Part shown: in pieces, positions 15,731-25,695 of the stretch | How the letters are laid out: each line of letters starts with the position of its first letter | Numbering within the stretch: position 1 is the stretch's first letter | Origin: Candidatus Methylacidiphilales bacterium | GTDB lineage: Bacteria; Verrucomicrobiota; Verrucomicrobiia; Methylacidiphilales; CAZTYG01 | Reading direction: 5' to 3' | Length of the DNA: 64,000 nt | NCBI GenBank assembly: GCA_033875315.1 | Contig: JANRJG010000015.1 | Span: 1-64,000 of the forward strand | Notes under the pieces: model-generated | What the model was told of the DNA's origin: nothing | The model's input: only the letters and a program-made list of their open reading frames with translations | Databases searched by the model: none | Program-made: the position numbers and the translations under genes

Positions 15731-16626
15731 TACCCATTCAAAGCAGAACAAGGATGTCGATCCAGCGGGGATTCTCCCTGGTGGAAATGCTGGTTGCCGT
15801 CACCGTGCTCAGCTTGCTCATGGTCATGTTGTTTGGATTTTTCGACCAAGCCACCAAAGCGTGGCAAAACAGCGAAAAAAAAATCGATGCCTTTCGTGAA
15901 GTGCGCGCGGCCCTGTTTTTTATACAACGCGACATTCAGCAAATCTTTGTCAGCACTAAAGTGCCTTGGTATCTGTACGGAGATCCCCGGTCGGGTGAAG
16001 CAGTCAATTTGGTCACGGACACCGGCAATTCCCCTCCCGCATCCTATGGGGACGTGATTTTCTTTTTTTCGAGCCAGTCGCCCGAATATCAAGAGGTGGG
16101 TAAAAACAAAAGCAATCTCTGCGCCGTGGGCTACTACCTCTCCTACCGCCCCGACTTGGGATCGGGTGGTCGGCGTTCCTACAAGCTTTACCGCTACTTC
16201 AAAAGCAGTGACGATGCTTGGAGTAGTGCCGGCCGCGGCCTCCTGCCCTTCCTGACTTCCGGCAGTTCCCTCTTTGTTTCCGCTACCACCAATGACGAAG
16301 TCATCGCCCGCAATGTCATCGGGCTGGAAATCCGTCCCCTCGTTTACACCCGTGACAGTGCCGGGCAGTTGGCCATTGACGGTCCGGGCACCGGCACAGA
16401 CTGGAATGATTACAGCTACACGGAACCCGTCTCGGGGCGCGCACGCGGCGGACGGAACGACCTGCCAGACCTCATGGAAATCAGTCTCAATGCCTTCAAT
16501 TATGACACCGCAGCGAAGCTGTCCGATCAGGATGCGTGGCACCGTGAAAGCAATCCGGATACGTGGTCGCCCCTTGGATCGCAGAATATTCAGACCTTCC
16601 GCACCCGGGTATCTCTAGCAAGATGA
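15727..16626 (+). CDS. Prepilin-like protein, Verru_Chthon cassette C type (GspJ-like)
   Basis: A 299-residue prepilin-like protein with a short normal leader and site QRG^FSLVEMLVAVTVLSLLMVML, Glu5 present. After the helix comes FDQATKAWQNSEKKIDAFREVRAALFFIQRDIQQIF, which strongly recalls GspJ (the W..s..k, R-A, and RDI positions). The start overlaps the previous gene by ATGA. It would be a minor pseudopilin in a tip-like complex with the other three cassette proteins. There is no repeat array in this leader, in contrast with the two preceding genes. Confidence 0.85.
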   Translation: MIPIQSRTRMSIQRGFSLVEMLVAVTVLSLLMVMLFGFFDQATKAWQNSEKKIDAFREVRAALFFIQRDIQQIFVSTKVPWYLYGDPRSGEAVNLVTDTGNSPPASYGDVIFFFSSQSPEYQEVGKNKSNLCAVGYYLSYRPDLGSGGRRSYKLYRYFKSSDDAWSSAGRGLLPFLTSGSSLFVSATTNDEVIARNVIGLEIRPLVYTRDSAGQLAIDGPGTGTDWNDYSYTEPVSGRARGGRNDLPDLMEISLNAFNYDTAAKLSDQDAWHRESNPDTWSPLGSQNIQTFRTRVSLAR

Positions 16627-19583
16627 AAATCGTAGTTTTCCAACGCATGGTGAACAGGGAACGGAACCACGGTGCTGCCATCATCAGCGTTCTCTTGGTT
16701 CTGACGGTTCTCACCGTCATGGTGGTGGCCTTTTTACAATCCATGCGGATCGACCGTTTGACCGCGCGTTCCTATTTGAATAAAACCCGGGCGGAGATGG
16801 TGGCGCGGGCTGGAACCCAACAAGCCATTCAAAGGCTGCGCGAGGCCGTGGCAGCGCGGGCCAATTTTGCCGTGGGCTATGAAGAACTGTCCGGTGGCCG
16901 TTTCGTGCCCATCGTTCGTTCCCATTCCAGCTACAACATCCCCACCAACCCCACATTTGAAAAGGTTTACCTGCTCTCGACTTCAACCAACAGCACGGCT
17001 CCGCCGGCTCCTCCTTCCTCTACTCTGGTGGACATCAACAAAAGCAGCCCGGCCGAGCCCGGTGGCTGGATCGGCTCTCCCGTCAGCAACGGCACCCTTT
17101 CCTACCGCACTCACCATGCCCCGTGGGTTTACATCCTCCAGGATCCCAATCTGACCCACCAACCCGACCCGGCACAGGCTGGCTACAACCCCTACATCGC
17201 CCGGTATGCCTACTGGATCGAGGATGAAAGCAGCCGGATTGACCTTGGAATCGTCGGCAACAAGGATGGCTCGGTCGGCGAGTTCGAGCGCAGTGCGAAT
17301 TCCCGCCTGCCACAGGACATCGACTTCGGGGCGTTGCCGTTGAGCAACGGAAGTCCGTTGGCTACGGGGAACTCCGCCGCCAATAGCAACCAAGAAATTT
17401 ATAATTTCTTCCGGGGTGCCGGGGCGGGCGTTCCGGACCTCTCACTGATCAATCGCGCTTCCACCGTCCTGGGATCAAACCTCTACGAAACCATGAAATT
17501 CTATGGCACCATGCGTTCGCTTTCCAACGAACTTAGCAGCTTCGGAACGCGTCGCACCAATCTGAACGCCGTGGTCACCAATGTTGGGCCGGGGGACGCA
17601 CTGGCCGCTCGTAAAATCACTGCGGATCTCGATGACATCATTTTTGCCATCACAGGTGCCCACAGCTTTGCCGGTGTGGCGCCGACGGACAGCGCTATCT
17701 TCGCCACTACGGGCAACCAAACATCCAGCAACGCGCCCTTACCTAATTTTGGCACACGCTTCTACTCAGGTGTTGTCACCTCGGCGCGTCGCGCGATCTA
17801 CCTGCGCAAACTGGCCGCCAACATCCGGGACTATATTGACACCGATAGCCAGCCGACATTCGTCAATGCGGGAGGGGTTGTCTCCTACGGAACCAAACCG
17901 ACCTTGAGTTGGAAATCGGGAACGGAACCGCAAGCCCTGGGCAAGGAGGCCATTCCTTACCTGCAGGAGCACATGTGGCGCGGCAAAGAAACAGCTTGGA
18001 GCCGGGTCAGTGCCAGCACCATCCAATACACGCTCGAATTTAGCCATTACTTCGAATTCTTCAACTGCAGCACCAAGGACTGGACCGCACCGACAGGCAC
18101 GTTCCTGCGGATCTACAACCAGCCTACCTGGATTGCGGGCACTTTCGCGTCGATCCGACCTGCGGACATCGAATTGGACTTGGGCGGCGAAGTTTTCCCC
18201 GCGGGAAAAGTAACCGTGGTGACCACTGATCCCTCCCCGCCGCCGGGTATGATCAGTTCGGTGGGCAAGACTATCATCAAAACTCCTCCCGCTTCCGCTT
18301 ACCGTTTCTCCGGCCGTTCCGATCAGTCCGCCATAATCAATGGGGCCAACGTCAGGGGTGTGGTGCGCTTGGACGGGCGCAATTCGCCATACACCGATTA
18401 CCAGAGCGAAATGGTCTTCGGTGTGCCTACGGGTTACTTGGATGCCTTTGCCTATCTGACCATATCCGCGAGTACGCAAGTGTGGGCCCACTCGGGCATT
18501 TATCCCAATTCGAATACATCGATTTTTTTTAGCTCTTCTATGCAGGGAAATAGCGCGGCTGACAGATCTGGGGACGCACGCACGCTTAGCGAGCATCTCG
18601 CGATGCGCGGAGGTTCAAGCTCTTTGGATAGCTCCAGTGGCACACAGACTCGATTTTATGGGGGAGTTGAAAGGGATCTTGTTCCTGCAGACCATAGTTT
18701 CGGCCTCGCTGCAATCGGATGGACAAAGCCGCCTGGTGGAAATGACCCTTTGGGTCGGGCTACCATTCCTTGGCCAGATTATAACATACTATTTGATGAC
18801 ACACCGAATTCTTCTATTGCGGTCGTTCGCGACGCACCAATGCAATCTATTGGTGAACTTGGAAACATATTTGATCCCATGCGAGTCGCTTCAACTCTGG
18901 GTGTTGACTACTCGCGGGGTGGTGGCCGCACGCTCCGCGTCGGGCAGTATGATGACGTCGGAGGTTCCGCCCGATATTCCACTGCCTGGAACAACGGGGC
19001 CTGGCGCCTTTGCGATCTCTTTTCCGCCGATGCCGATACCACCAAGTCTTTGTCGGACGCCACCGTGGCCGGAAAAATCAACATCAATGGGGTGCTCCGC
19101 GATAACGGACTCGCCCTCCGGGCCGCTTTGCGCAATTTGAAATTCAATGCCAGTCCGAACAGTGACCCCGGCACCAACGGGCAGTCTTTGACTAACTCCG
19201 AGATCGATCTCATCATCGACTCCATCAAATCCTACCTGACCAGCAACGGGCTGATGATGGAGCGGGGCGAACTCGGGCTTATTTCTTATTTCAACCCTTC
19301 AAGCGCCTCCCAGCCCAAATTTGCCGGTAAGAACATTGCGCAACTCAATGACCGGGCCCGCGAAGAGGTGTTCCGGCGGATGATCGAATTGATCACCACC
19401 CGCAGCGCGTCCTTCAGTGTCTATGTTTTGGCGGATGCGGTGCGCGAAAGCGCCACCGGCGTCATCACCCGCACCGCCCGTCACCGCATCCGCACCGGCG
19501 TGGAAGTAAAGCCCGTCATCGGCAGCAACCCGCTCGACAAAGCCACGGGATATGAAACGGAAGTCACTTATGAAAGTCCTTAA
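16623..19583 (+). CDS. Large GspK-like protein, Verru_Chthon cassette A type
   Basis: A 986-residue protein starting at an ATGA overlap with the previous gene. Its N-terminus (NHGAAIISVLLVLTVLTVMV, then AFLQSMRIDRLTARSYLNKTRAEMVARAG) is a prepilin-like helix that lacks Glu5, as GspK does, followed by the arginine-rich amphipathic helix seen in GspK/PilX proteins. The head is about three times the usual GspK size, with WIEDESSRIDLGIVGNKDG near 196-214 and a C-terminal part containing LSDATVAGKININGVLRDN that resembles the GspK helical core. The part at about 18510-18900 uses more AT-rich codons than the rest, suggesting recombination. Role: tip of a secretion or adhesion pseudopilus, by inference. 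Confidence 0.82.
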   Translation: MKIVVFQRMVNRERNHGAAIISVLLVLTVLTVMVVAFLQSMRIDRLTARSYLNKTRAEMVARAGTQQAIQRLREAVAARANFAVGYEELSGGRFVPIVRSHSSYNIPTNPTFEKVYLLSTSTNSTAPPAPPSSTLVDINKSSPAEPGGWIGSPVSNGTLSYRTHHAPWVYILQDPNLTHQPDPAQAGYNPYIARYAYWIEDESSRIDLGIVGNKDGSVGEFERSANSRLPQDIDFGALPLSNGSPLATGNSAANSNQEIYNFFRGAGAGVPDLSLINRASTVLGSNLYETMKFYGTMRSLSNELSSFGTRRTNLNAVVTNVGPGDALAARKITADLDDIIFAITGAHSFAGVAPTDSAIFATTGNQTSSNAPLPNFGTRFYSGVVTSARRAIYLRKLAANIRDYIDTDSQPTFVNAGGVVSYGTKPTLSWKSGTEPQALGKEAIPYLQEHMWRGKETAWSRVSASTIQYTLEFSHYFEFFNCSTKDWTAPTGTFLRIYNQPTWIAGTFASIRPADIELDLGGEVFPAGKVTVVTTDPSPPPGMISSVGKTIIKTPPASAYRFSGRSDQSAIINGANVRGVVRLDGRNSPYTDYQSEMVFGVPTGYLDAFAYLTISASTQVWAHSGIYPNSNTSIFFSSSMQGNSAADRSGDARTLSEHLAMRGGSSSLDSSSGTQTRFYGGVERDLVPADHSFGLAAIGWTKPPGGNDPLGRATIPWPDYNILFDDTPNSSIAVVRDAPMQSIGELGNIFDPMRVASTLGVDYSRGGGRTLRVGQYDDVGGSARYSTAWNNGAWRLCDLFSADADTTKSLSDATVAGKININGVLRDNGLALRAALRNLKFNASPNSDPGTNGQSLTNSEIDLIIDSIKSYLTSNGLMMERGELGLISYFNPSSASQPKFAGKNIAQLNDRAREEVFRRMIELITTRSASFSVYVLADAVRESATGVITRTARHRIRTGVEVKPVIGSNPLDKATGYETEVTYESP

Positions 19584-20430
19584 ACAACTACAGCAACCAC
19601 TCAAACCTCAAGCGGTGATTGTTTTGTTCAGTCTCGTTTTCGGAGGGTTTTTGGGTGCCTACACGGAAGACCAGGCGGAAAACGACATGCGGGACAAGGA
19701 ATTTGAAAGCGGTCGTGCCGCGGTCAAAGAAGAAGAATCCAAGACACGGGACGGCTTTGGTTATGTGCGCCTGTGGAATTTCTCCGCCTGGGATGCCGCA
19801 CCAGTGGCGGTTTGTGCCAGGGTCAAAGGCGCGGATGCCGAGCAACCCCCCACGCCGCTGACCTTCGAAATGGCGGCGGGCGAGACCAAGCGCTACCGGC
19901 GACTACCGGCTGGAACGTATGAGATCACGCTCCATCCCGCAGTGCGCCCGGATCTTTCCTCCCCCGATAGCGCGGGCAAGCCCCCGGATTGGAAGGCAAT
20001 GAAAAAGCTGGCGGTGATTGATACGGTGAAAATCGAGAAAGACCAGTGCATCACCCTTCTAGTCCAAGGCACAGGAAAGCCCCAAATCGAAGTCCTGGAA
20101 GAACCGCCCTCAGAACAAGCCGGGATTCACATCCGCCAGATGATCCCCGGGATCGAAGTGGGCTTCGGCTATTCCCAGGGAGGGACGGATAAAATCCTCG
20201 CGGACAAAATGGGGCAGGGAACCCGGTTTCTGCCCTGGCCCGGACCGGCGGAACGACGTCCCTTCTTTGTCAGCTTCCCGACGGAATTCGACACCATCGG
20301 ACGGAATGACTTCGAGTTGGATTTGCGTTTCTGTCCCGTGCACACGGTCATCATCCACAAAGACCGTTACGGACGCGTCAGCGCAACGGCCACGGAAGAT
20401 GGCCTCAAGGCGGCGCTGGCCTCCCAGTAA
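19570..20430 (+). CDS. Unknown membrane-anchored protein, fifth gene of the prepilin operon
   Basis: A 286-residue protein not recognised as any known family. An N-terminal hydrophobic segment (about residues 11-31, QAVIVLFSLVFGGFLGAYTE) is a signal anchor or signal peptide, then a charged stretch (RDKEFESGRAAVKEEESKTRD) and a beta-rich region (FGYVRLWNFSAWDAAPVAVCARV; LPAGTYEITLHPAV) that may be a small sandwich domain. Its start overlaps the end of the large cassette gene by 14 bp, so it is translated with the pilin cassette. A plausible job is assembly, anchoring or cargo binding for that complex. Confidence 0.7.
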   Translation: MKVLKQLQQPLKPQAVIVLFSLVFGGFLGAYTEDQAENDMRDKEFESGRAAVKEEESKTRDGFGYVRLWNFSAWDAAPVAVCARVKGADAEQPPTPLTFEMAAGETKRYRRLPAGTYEITLHPAVRPDLSSPDSAGKPPDWKAMKKLAVIDTVKIEKDQCITLLVQGTGKPQIEVLEEPPSEQAGIHIRQMIPGIEVGFGYSQGGTDKILADKMGQGTRFLPWPGPAERRPFFVSFPTEFDTIGRNDFELDLRFCPVHTVIIHKDRYGRVSATATEDGLKAALASQ

Positions 20431-20712
20431 ATAATTCCTTTTTTGTCTGATCTGTCTGGCCTGCCAGACACGACTTCGCGCACGGTGGGTGGTGCCCAAT
20501 TGGATTCGCCTCCCTTTTCGGGCAGGCAACTATCGCCCCCACACTTGCATTTTGCACGGTGGCGAATGTCAACCAATTGTAACCCGCCCGTCGTTGCGAA
20601 AAGGATTTCTACTCTTAAATTTTCCGGGGCTTATGAGAACGGTTCCTGCTCTCATTTCTGCCCGTCTTCCTTTTATAGAAAAACGCACCCTTGACCTAAC
20701 CAACATACGATA

Positions 20713-23700
20713 ATGAAAAACTGGCTCCATTCACTCCCACTCGCACTTCTGGCCCTCGGCTTCGGTTTTGGAACCGCCCAAGCCCAGACTTCATTCACCC
20801 CGGGTAACCTGATCGTCAACCGGGTCGGTAATGGAACGGCGCTTACTTCAAGTGCCACACCGGTTGCCCTTCTGGAGTACACACCCTCGGGCACGCTCCA
20901 GCAGACAGTGACCATTCCCTCTACTGGGAGCAATCAACAGACTGAAGCCGGAACTTCCACCGCCAACGGGTACCTAAACACCAACGGAACGCTCCTTGCC
21001 GTCCCCGGTTACAATCAAACTGAGGGAACGACAGCCATTCCCAACACCAACACGAAGGTTGTTCAGATCTTCGGCAGCAATGCCAGCGTGGCATCCCGAG
21101 TGGTGTTTCCCACTTCAGGCACGATTCCGTTTTCAGGCGCAGCGATCCGCAGTGCGGTCCCGGTGACTAGCAACACGTTTTACGCTACAGGTGGCGGCTC
21201 CGGGGTTTGGTACTACGATGGCACCAATTTCGTCAATACCAGTACCACAGCTACCAATCTCCGTGTTGTGAAAATTTTTAACGGAAATTTGTATTTTTCC
21301 ACAGGGGCCGGAACACGCGGCATTTATAAGGTCGGAAGCGGACTCCCCACTGGATCCGGTGTCACTTCGGCTACCGTTTTTGAAACGGGTGCTACTTCTA
21401 GCCCCTACGGCTTTTCAGTGAGTGCCGATGGAAATACGATCTACGTCGCCGACGACTCTACCATAGCTAGCGGGGGAGGAATTCAAAAATGGACTTTTAA
21501 CGGCTCCGTTTGGTCGAAAACCTACACCCTAGGAACTGGAACGGGCAGCACGGTCGGTGTCCGCGGCTTAACAGTCGACTACTCCGGCGCCAATCCCATC
21601 ATCTACGCAACCACCACGGACACCGCCAGTCGCCTTATCAAAATCACCGATACCGGGGCGTCGTCCACCGCCACCACCCTGGCCACTGCCCCCACCAACT
21701 ACGCCTTCCGTGGCGTCGATTTCGCCCCCACCTCCACCCCGGAAATCGTCGTCGAATCCCCGGTCAACACCGCCATCGCCTCCGGCGGCACACGCGCCCT
21801 TGGCAATAACACTGTCGGCGTGACGGTCAACGCCACCTTCACCGTCCGCAACACCGGAACGGCCGACCTCGTTCTCTCCAACATCGCCGTCTCCGGAGAT
21901 GCCGACTTCACCCTGGCCAGCTCCAACAACGCTACCATCGGCTCAGGCAGCAGCCAAAACGTCACCGTCAACTTCACCCCCGCCTCCGGAAGTCGCGCCG
22001 CGATTCTGACCCTGACCAATAACGATGCGGACGAAAATCCCTACACTATCAACCTAATAGGAACCGGCGTCGTCGGAGCCGTGGCCCCCACCGTGACCAC
22101 GCTAGCCGTCTCCTCGGTTGGCACCGGAAACGCCACCTTGAACGGCTCCATCTCCGCCGACGGCGGTGCCGCCCTGACCGACCGCGGCTTTGTCTTCAGT
22201 GACACCGTCACCACACCCACGATCGGCAACGGCACCCAAGTCCAGGCCAATCCGGCCACGCTGGGTAACTTCTCCGTCACCCAATCTGCGGGGCTGGTGG
22301 CCAACACGCTCTACTACCAACAGGCCTACGCCACGAACAACGCCTCCCTCACCGGCTATGGTGGGGTCCTGACCTTCACCACCCTCCCGAACGCCCCTAC
22401 CATCGCCGCTGCCACCAGCGTCTCGACCACCTCCTTCACCGCCAACTGGTCCGCCCCAACTGGTGGGAACGCCTCCTACACCTACACCCTCGAATTTGAT
22501 GACAACAACGACTTCTCTTCGACCGTGGTCTCAGTCAACCTCGCGTCCAATACCACCAGTTACCAAGTCACCGGGCTGACCGGCCTGACCACCTATTACT
22601 ACCGGATCAAAGCCGTCAACGTCACCGGTTCCTCGGACTGGTCCGGCACCGCATCGGCGACGACGACTGACAACGTGGTCAGCCTGACCGCCCTCGATGG
22701 AAACTACACGGAAAGCTTCGACACCCTTTCCAACAATGGCACCTCCAGCGTAACGCCCACGGGTTGGTTCTTCTCGGAAAATGGAACAGGCAGTCCCAAC
22801 AACACCTACGGCGCTGGTAATGGTTCGAGCAATACGGCCAACACCTACAGCCTCGGAGCCGACGGATCGACCGAGCGGGCCTTCGGCGGTCTCCAATCCG
22901 GCAGCCTCAACCCGACCGTCGGCACCAAGCTGACCAACAACACCGGGGTGAGCGTCAACGCCTTGGAAGTCGCCTACAGCGCGGAAACCTGGCGCGTGGG
23001 CAACAATACCCGCAGCGATGGTTTCATCTTCCAATACACCACCGGCAGCCCGACCTCTCTGATCGATGGTAATGTCACCTGGACCACCGTTCCGGAATTA
23101 AACTACACCAACAACAGTTCCACTGCGGGATCTGCGCCTTTGTCCGGAAGCAGCGCTCCGATCCAGACCGGGAACGTCACAGCCACCATCACCAACCTCA
23201 GCCTTGCCAACGGGGCCTCGATCTGGTTCCGCTGGCTGGACACCAATGCCGCCGACGCAGATGACGCCATCGGTATCGACGACTTCCGCGTCACGCCGAG
23301 GAACCTGGCCGCAGCCCCGGAAATTGTCCTGTCCGATGGGGTTAATACCATTCCCAATGGGGGCACGGATCCCGTTGGCAGCGTGAATGTCGGCAGCACC
23401 GCCACGGTGCCCTACGACATATTCAACACGGGAACCCTCGCCCTCAATTTGGGCAATGCCACCATCACATCGACCAGCAACGCCACCGCTACGGTGAACA
23501 CGCAGCCCGAATCGGTCGTGGACGCGGAGATCGGCATCACGTCGCTCTCGATTGATGTCACCCCGACTGCCGCCGGTCCGTGGTCCGTCACCGTCAGTCT
23601 CCCCAACGACGACCCCGATGAAAGCACGACCAGCTGGACCATCACCGGTAACGGGCGCAGTGTTGCTTCGGTCAGCCTCAACGCCACCAACACGCCCTAT

Positions 23701-25080
23701 AGCGAGAACTTCAACACCCTTGCCAATACGGCCAACACCACGTCCTCGACTCTTCCGTCTGGTTGGTATTTTGAGGAAAGCGGCTCCTCGGCCAACCTCC
23801 TCTACACCGTTGGCAACGGCTCCAGCGGAACCGGCGACACCTATAGCCTAGGCATCAATGGGGACAGTGATCGCGCCCTGGGCAGCCTACAATCCGGGTC
23901 CTTGATCCCGACCATCGGGGCCAAGTTCCAGAACAATACCGGCACCCCCATCACCTCTCTGGCCATTGCCTATACCGGCGAAACCTGGCGTTTTGGCTCT
24001 GGGAACAGTTCTGTCAGCGACCAGTTGAGCTTCCAAATCAGCACCGATGCCACTTACATCGGTGACATCGCTGCCACTTGGAGCGACGTCTCATCCTTAG
24101 ATTACAACAATGGGGGCAGTGCCGCGGCTACGAGTGGATCCCTCCAGCACTCCGGAAACGTCACCCATACCATCACCGGCCTGAACATCCCCGGTAACGC
24201 CACCTTCTTCATTCGATGGGTCGACGTCAACGCCGGTTCTACTTCCGTCACCGACGACGCCATGGGCATCGATGACTTCAGTATCACGGCCAACCCGAGC
24301 GCTTCCAGCACCCCGGAGATCACCCTCTCACGCAACGGCACCATCACCAATGGGGGCACGGACAACGTCGGCACCCTCAGCTACGGGGTGGCCAGTGAGG
24401 TCACCACCACCCTGACCAACGACGGAGATGCCGACCTCGTCTTCTCCGGCAACGTCACCGTGACGGGCAGCACCAATGCCAACGCCACCGTCACCCTCCA
24501 GCCCGCAGCCACCGTCACTGCTGGCAACAGCACCACCACCACGGTCAGCATCACGCCCACAGCCGCTGGGGCATGGTCGGTCACGCTCAGCCTCCCCAAC
24601 AACGACTCGGATGAAAATCCCGCCACCTGGACCATCACCGGCAACGCGCAAAGCCCCTTCCAAACCTGGAAGGATGGATACAGCTTCGGCGGCGGCAACA
24701 GCACCGCAGGTGGTGATCCGAACAACGATGGCCTGACCAACCTCGAGTCCTACGCCCTCGGGATTGATCCCGTGGCCGCATCACCCACCGGCGCCCGGTC
24801 CCGGTTGGCCGCCACCGTTGACACCGTCACCGCGGGCGGCCCGTGGTTTGCCATCACCCATCGCCGCCTCAAATCGGCCGCCGGCGTGACCATCAACGTC
24901 CGGTCGTTCACCACCCCGGGAGGATCCCCCACCACCCTGGTCCATGACGGCGTCAATGTGGTCAAGGAAGTGGCCAACAGCGATGTGGATGGTGACGGCC
25001 TGGTCGAATTGGTCCGCTACCGCGTCCTGCTCAACGCAGCCACCCGGCGCTTCTTCGACGTGAACGTGGTTGCCGAATAA
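20713..25080 (+). CDS. Giant secreted multidomain surface protein
   Basis: A 1455-residue exported protein: signal peptide (cleaved after AQA, 22-24), a propeller-like region to about residue 340, a choice-of-anchor D/HYDIN-type beta-sandwich (about 343-450), two fibronectin-III-like domains (about 456-653), then a tandem duplication of [lectin-like domain + anchor-D domain] (660-975 and 989-1312). The C-terminus has DPNNDGLTNLESYALGIDP (about 1335-1353), a likely calcium-binding linker, and a terminal sandwich ending FFDVNVVAE. No LPxTG, PEP-CTERM or Por-type signal is seen. It is followed by a strong terminator and preceded by the prepilin cassette, making it a candidate client of that system. 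Thr/Asn/Ser-rich throughout. Confidence 0.82.
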   Translation: MKNWLHSLPLALLALGFGFGTAQAQTSFTPGNLIVNRVGNGTALTSSATPVALLEYTPSGTLQQTVTIPSTGSNQQTEAGTSTANGYLNTNGTLLAVPGYNQTEGTTAIPNTNTKVVQIFGSNASVASRVVFPTSGTIPFSGAAIRSAVPVTSNTFYATGGGSGVWYYDGTNFVNTSTTATNLRVVKIFNGNLYFSTGAGTRGIYKVGSGLPTGSGVTSATVFETGATSSPYGFSVSADGNTIYVADDSTIASGGGIQKWTFNGSVWSKTYTLGTGTGSTVGVRGLTVDYSGANPIIYATTTDTASRLIKITDTGASSTATTLATAPTNYAFRGVDFAPTSTPEIVVESPVNTAIASGGTRALGNNTVGVTVNATFTVRNTGTADLVLSNIAVSGDADFTLASSNNATIGSGSSQNVTVNFTPASGSRAAILTLTNNDADENPYTINLIGTGVVGAVAPTVTTLAVSSVGTGNATLNGSISADGGAALTDRGFVFSDTVTTPTIGNGTQVQANPATLGNFSVTQSAGLVANTLYYQQAYATNNASLTGYGGVLTFTTLPNAPTIAAATSVSTTSFTANWSAPTGGNASYTYTLEFDDNNDFSSTVVSVNLASNTTSYQVTGLTGLTTYYYRIKAVNVTGSSDWSGTASATTTDNVVSLTALDGNYTESFDTLSNNGTSSVTPTGWFFSENGTGSPNNTYGAGNGSSNTANTYSLGADGSTERAFGGLQSGSLNPTVGTKLTNNTGVSVNALEVAYSAETWRVGNNTRSDGFIFQYTTGSPTSLIDGNVTWTTVPELNYTNNSSTAGSAPLSGSSAPIQTGNVTATITNLSLANGASIWFRWLDTNAADADDAIGIDDFRVTPRNLAAAPEIVLSDGVNTIPNGGTDPVGSVNVGSTATVPYDIFNTGTLALNLGNATITSTSNATATVNTQPESVVDAEIGITSLSIDVTPTAAGPWSVTVSLPNDDPDESTTSWTITGNGRSVASVSLNATNTPYSENFNTLANTANTTSSTLPSGWYFEESGSSANLLYTVGNGSSGTGDTYSLGINGDSDRALGSLQSGSLIPTIGAKFQNNTGTPITSLAIAYTGETWRFGSGNSSVSDQLSFQISTDATYIGDIAATWSDVSSLDYNNGGSAAATSGSLQHSGNVTHTITGLNIPGNATFFIRWVDVNAGSTSVTDDAMGIDDFSITANPSASSTPEITLSRNGTITNGGTDNVGTLSYGVASEVTTTLTNDGDADLVFSGNVTVTGSTNANATVTLQPAATVTAGNSTTTTVSITPTAAGAWSVTLSLPNNDSDENPATWTITGNAQSPFQTWKDGYSFGGGNSTAGGDPNNDGLTNLESYALGIDPVAASPTGARSRLAATVDTVTAGGPWFAITHRRLKSAAGVTINVRSFTTPGGSPTTLVHDGVNVVKEVANSDVDGDGLVELVRYRVLLNAATRRFFDVNVVAE

Positions 25081-25095
25081 GCGAAGGCTATCCAG

Positions 25096-25129
25096 AAAAA
25101 CCCGCAGGGATTTCTCCCTGCGGGTTTTT
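25096..25129 (+). terminator. Rho-independent terminator of the surface-protein gene
   Basis: Perfect 15-bp stem (AAAAACCCGCAGGGA pairing with TCCCTGCGGGTTTTT), loop TTTC, running into a T-run; 15 bp after the stop codon. It would also work in the other direction because of the A-run. Confidence 0.95.
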
Positions 25130-25418
25130 TGTTTTCACAAACAAGCCGCACGATCAAGGGGGTTCAAACCAAACCACATGGACTGGGCGACGGCTTCTTC
25201 GGGAGGGCGATCCGCCTGAGGCGGAAGGACACAGTGCCAAAGGCCCGCTGTGGCGGGAACACAGAGGTGGCTTGCGTTCCATTTGCAGTCACCCGAAGGT
25301 GAGCAGCCTTTCCGGTCATACCCAACTCATTCTTTCTCTGAGACCGCTGTGCTCTCTGTGGTGCAGCTGCATTTTTCCGGCTGAGGCTCCCGCCCGGCCG
25401 GTTTCGGGTCAACATGCC

Positions 25419-25473
25419 AGTTGCGGCTCAGCCCCGCACGCCTGCGGGGGAACCAGGGGCTTCGCCCTCCCAA
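25419..25473 (+). repeat. 55-bp dispersed intergenic block, copy 2
   Basis: Ungapped match to 276-330 at 43 of 55 bases. Confidence 0.65.
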
Positions 25474-25695
25474 GGGGTGCTTGCGCGCTTATACCAAATC
25501 ATGTTGATTGAGCCTGTTTCCATCGGAGGGTCGCCGCGTGAAACGCGGTCGCAAGACAGGCCCCGTTTGCTTGCATCACGGGGCGACCAGGCCGCACAGC
25601 GTGCGGCCCTCCGGGGCGCTTTCGCGCCTAATCAGTAGGATTCGGTATGATACCCAAATGATTGGGTAGAGCATTTTCCGTGAAATGAGCCACTC

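Noticed and set aside
20454-20469. GTCTGGC/GCCAGAC inverted repeat after the fifth cassette gene as terminator
   Set aside because: The loop is only two bases and no T-run follows; the T-run lies before it. At most a weak structure.
20713-25080. PEP-CTERM, LPxTG or Por-type sorting tail on the surface protein
   Set aside because: The C-terminus ends FFDVNVVAE with no motif-helix-basic tail and no clear T9SS domain.
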